Shown: piece by piece, positions 63,622 through 64,000 of the stretch | Layout of the letters: each line of letters starts with the position of its first letter | Numbering within the stretch: position 1 is the first letter of the stretch | NCBI GenBank assembly: GCA_905221605.1 | Contig: CAJNDS010002579.1 | Coordinates: 576,031 to 640,030, forward strand | DNA length: 64,000 nucleotides | Source of the DNA: Symbiodinium natans | Lineage: Eukaryota > Sar > Dinophyceae > Suessiales > Symbiodiniaceae | Direction of reading: 5' to 3' | Program-made: the position numbers and the translations under genes | Notes under the pieces: generated by a model | The model's database searches: none | Seen by the model: only the letters and a program-made list of their open reading frames with translations | What the model was told of the DNA's origin: nothing

Positions 63622-63682
63622 CGGGTTTAGGGTTTAGGGTTTAGGGTTTAGGGTTTAGGGTTTAGGGAACCCTAAACCCTGC
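63622..63682. repeat. Convergent ITS pair
   Basis: About seven TTTAGGG units directly joined to AACCCTAAACCCTG, a rare plus-to-minus junction here. Confidence 0.93.
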
Positions 63683-64000
63683 CGGCAGCCTCCCACCCTA
63701 AACCGCACGCCCCCAAGCCACGCAAAAGACAGCCCAAAAAACCATCAAACGTGCCAGACTTTCATTATAGGCAAGCCCACAACCCTAAATACCAATACCA
63801 GAGGGGTGAGCTAGGCGGGGGGGCCAATAGTTCCTGTGGGCAAAGGCCGCCGTGGTGGCGGCCCTGACGCTGGCTTGGTCGCTGGGCTCTGTTGGACAAG
63901 GGTTGTCCTTGGCAGCACCGTGGTACCCCTTATTATTTTTCTTTTCGGGGGCCGGGGGGGGGGGGAGGGTGATGGGTTCATCTTACAGAGTAGCCAACCC

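Larger units (their letters stand above)
12200..64000. other. ITS/MITE mosaic domain
   Basis: Besides the tracts listed singly, short TTTAGGG or CCCTAAA runs of about two to five units occur near 12476, 12951, 14143, 16091, 19007, 20749, 21396, 21559, 24121, 24284, 24756, 25236, 26881, 27441, 27563, 28000, 30159, 32628, 32777, 33895, 39199, 39821, 45601, 46681, 49896, 51540, 57166, 57384, 58696, 60800 and 62286. Unlisted DNA between them is unique filler in which I see no supported gene. ITS are rarer at 41.95-42.85, 44.5-45.6 and 62.4-63.6 kb. Confidence 0.75.

Overview
The window looks like a gene-poor, repeat-built stretch of a eukaryotic nuclear genome. There are no operons, ribosome binding sites or bacterial-type genes. 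The telomere-type heptamer TTTAGGG/CCCTAAA occurs at more than 80 internal sites on both strands. That telomere type is shared by plants and many protists (dinoflagellates, chromerids, several algae). With no conserved host gene to anchor it, I can only say alga or alveolate-like protist, with a chromerid/dinoflagellate-like genome as an unproven guess. Coordinates of repeats were read by eye and may be off by a few bases.

Layout. 1-4.26 kb: purine/pyrimidine-biased duplicated repeats, one segment of which is inverted between copies. 4.26-6.2 kb: degenerate telomere-like sequence, a diverged direct-repeat pair and a large foldback. 6.3-8.76 kb: four tandem units of about 600-650 bp. 8.76-9.43 kb: AT-rich spacer and a hairpin-forming tandem repeat. 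9.43-11.92 kb: a palindromic GGAATT-rich satellite. 12.4-51.9 kb and 57-64 kb: a mosaic of interstitial telomeric sequences (ITS), at least seven families of short palindromic MITE-like elements, long homopolymers and unique filler.

51.99-57.05 kb: the most gene-like part. Inverted-repeat arms of about 350-370 bp enclose about 4.3 kb. The right half is an AT-rich island with the C-terminal part of a retroviral-type (Polinton/Maverick-like) integrase, a frame-broken Cys-rich gene, a small intact ORF and a decayed CxxC/CxxC zinc-binding ORF. The left half is GC-richer and holds the best protein-like ORF of the window, split by an 88-bp telomeric array that can be read as an in-frame GT-AG intron.

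Three patterns stand out. First, ITS pairs repeatedly form the arrangement CCCTAAA-array, short unique segment of about 70-155 bp, TTTAGGG-array, which is the geometry of a tiny linear chromosome. Second, several ITS are flanked by direct repeats of 7 to about 27 bp, as if inserted at staggered breaks. Third, one MITE family carries the ITS as internal cargo at one fixed position, giving a route for spreading telomeric DNA.
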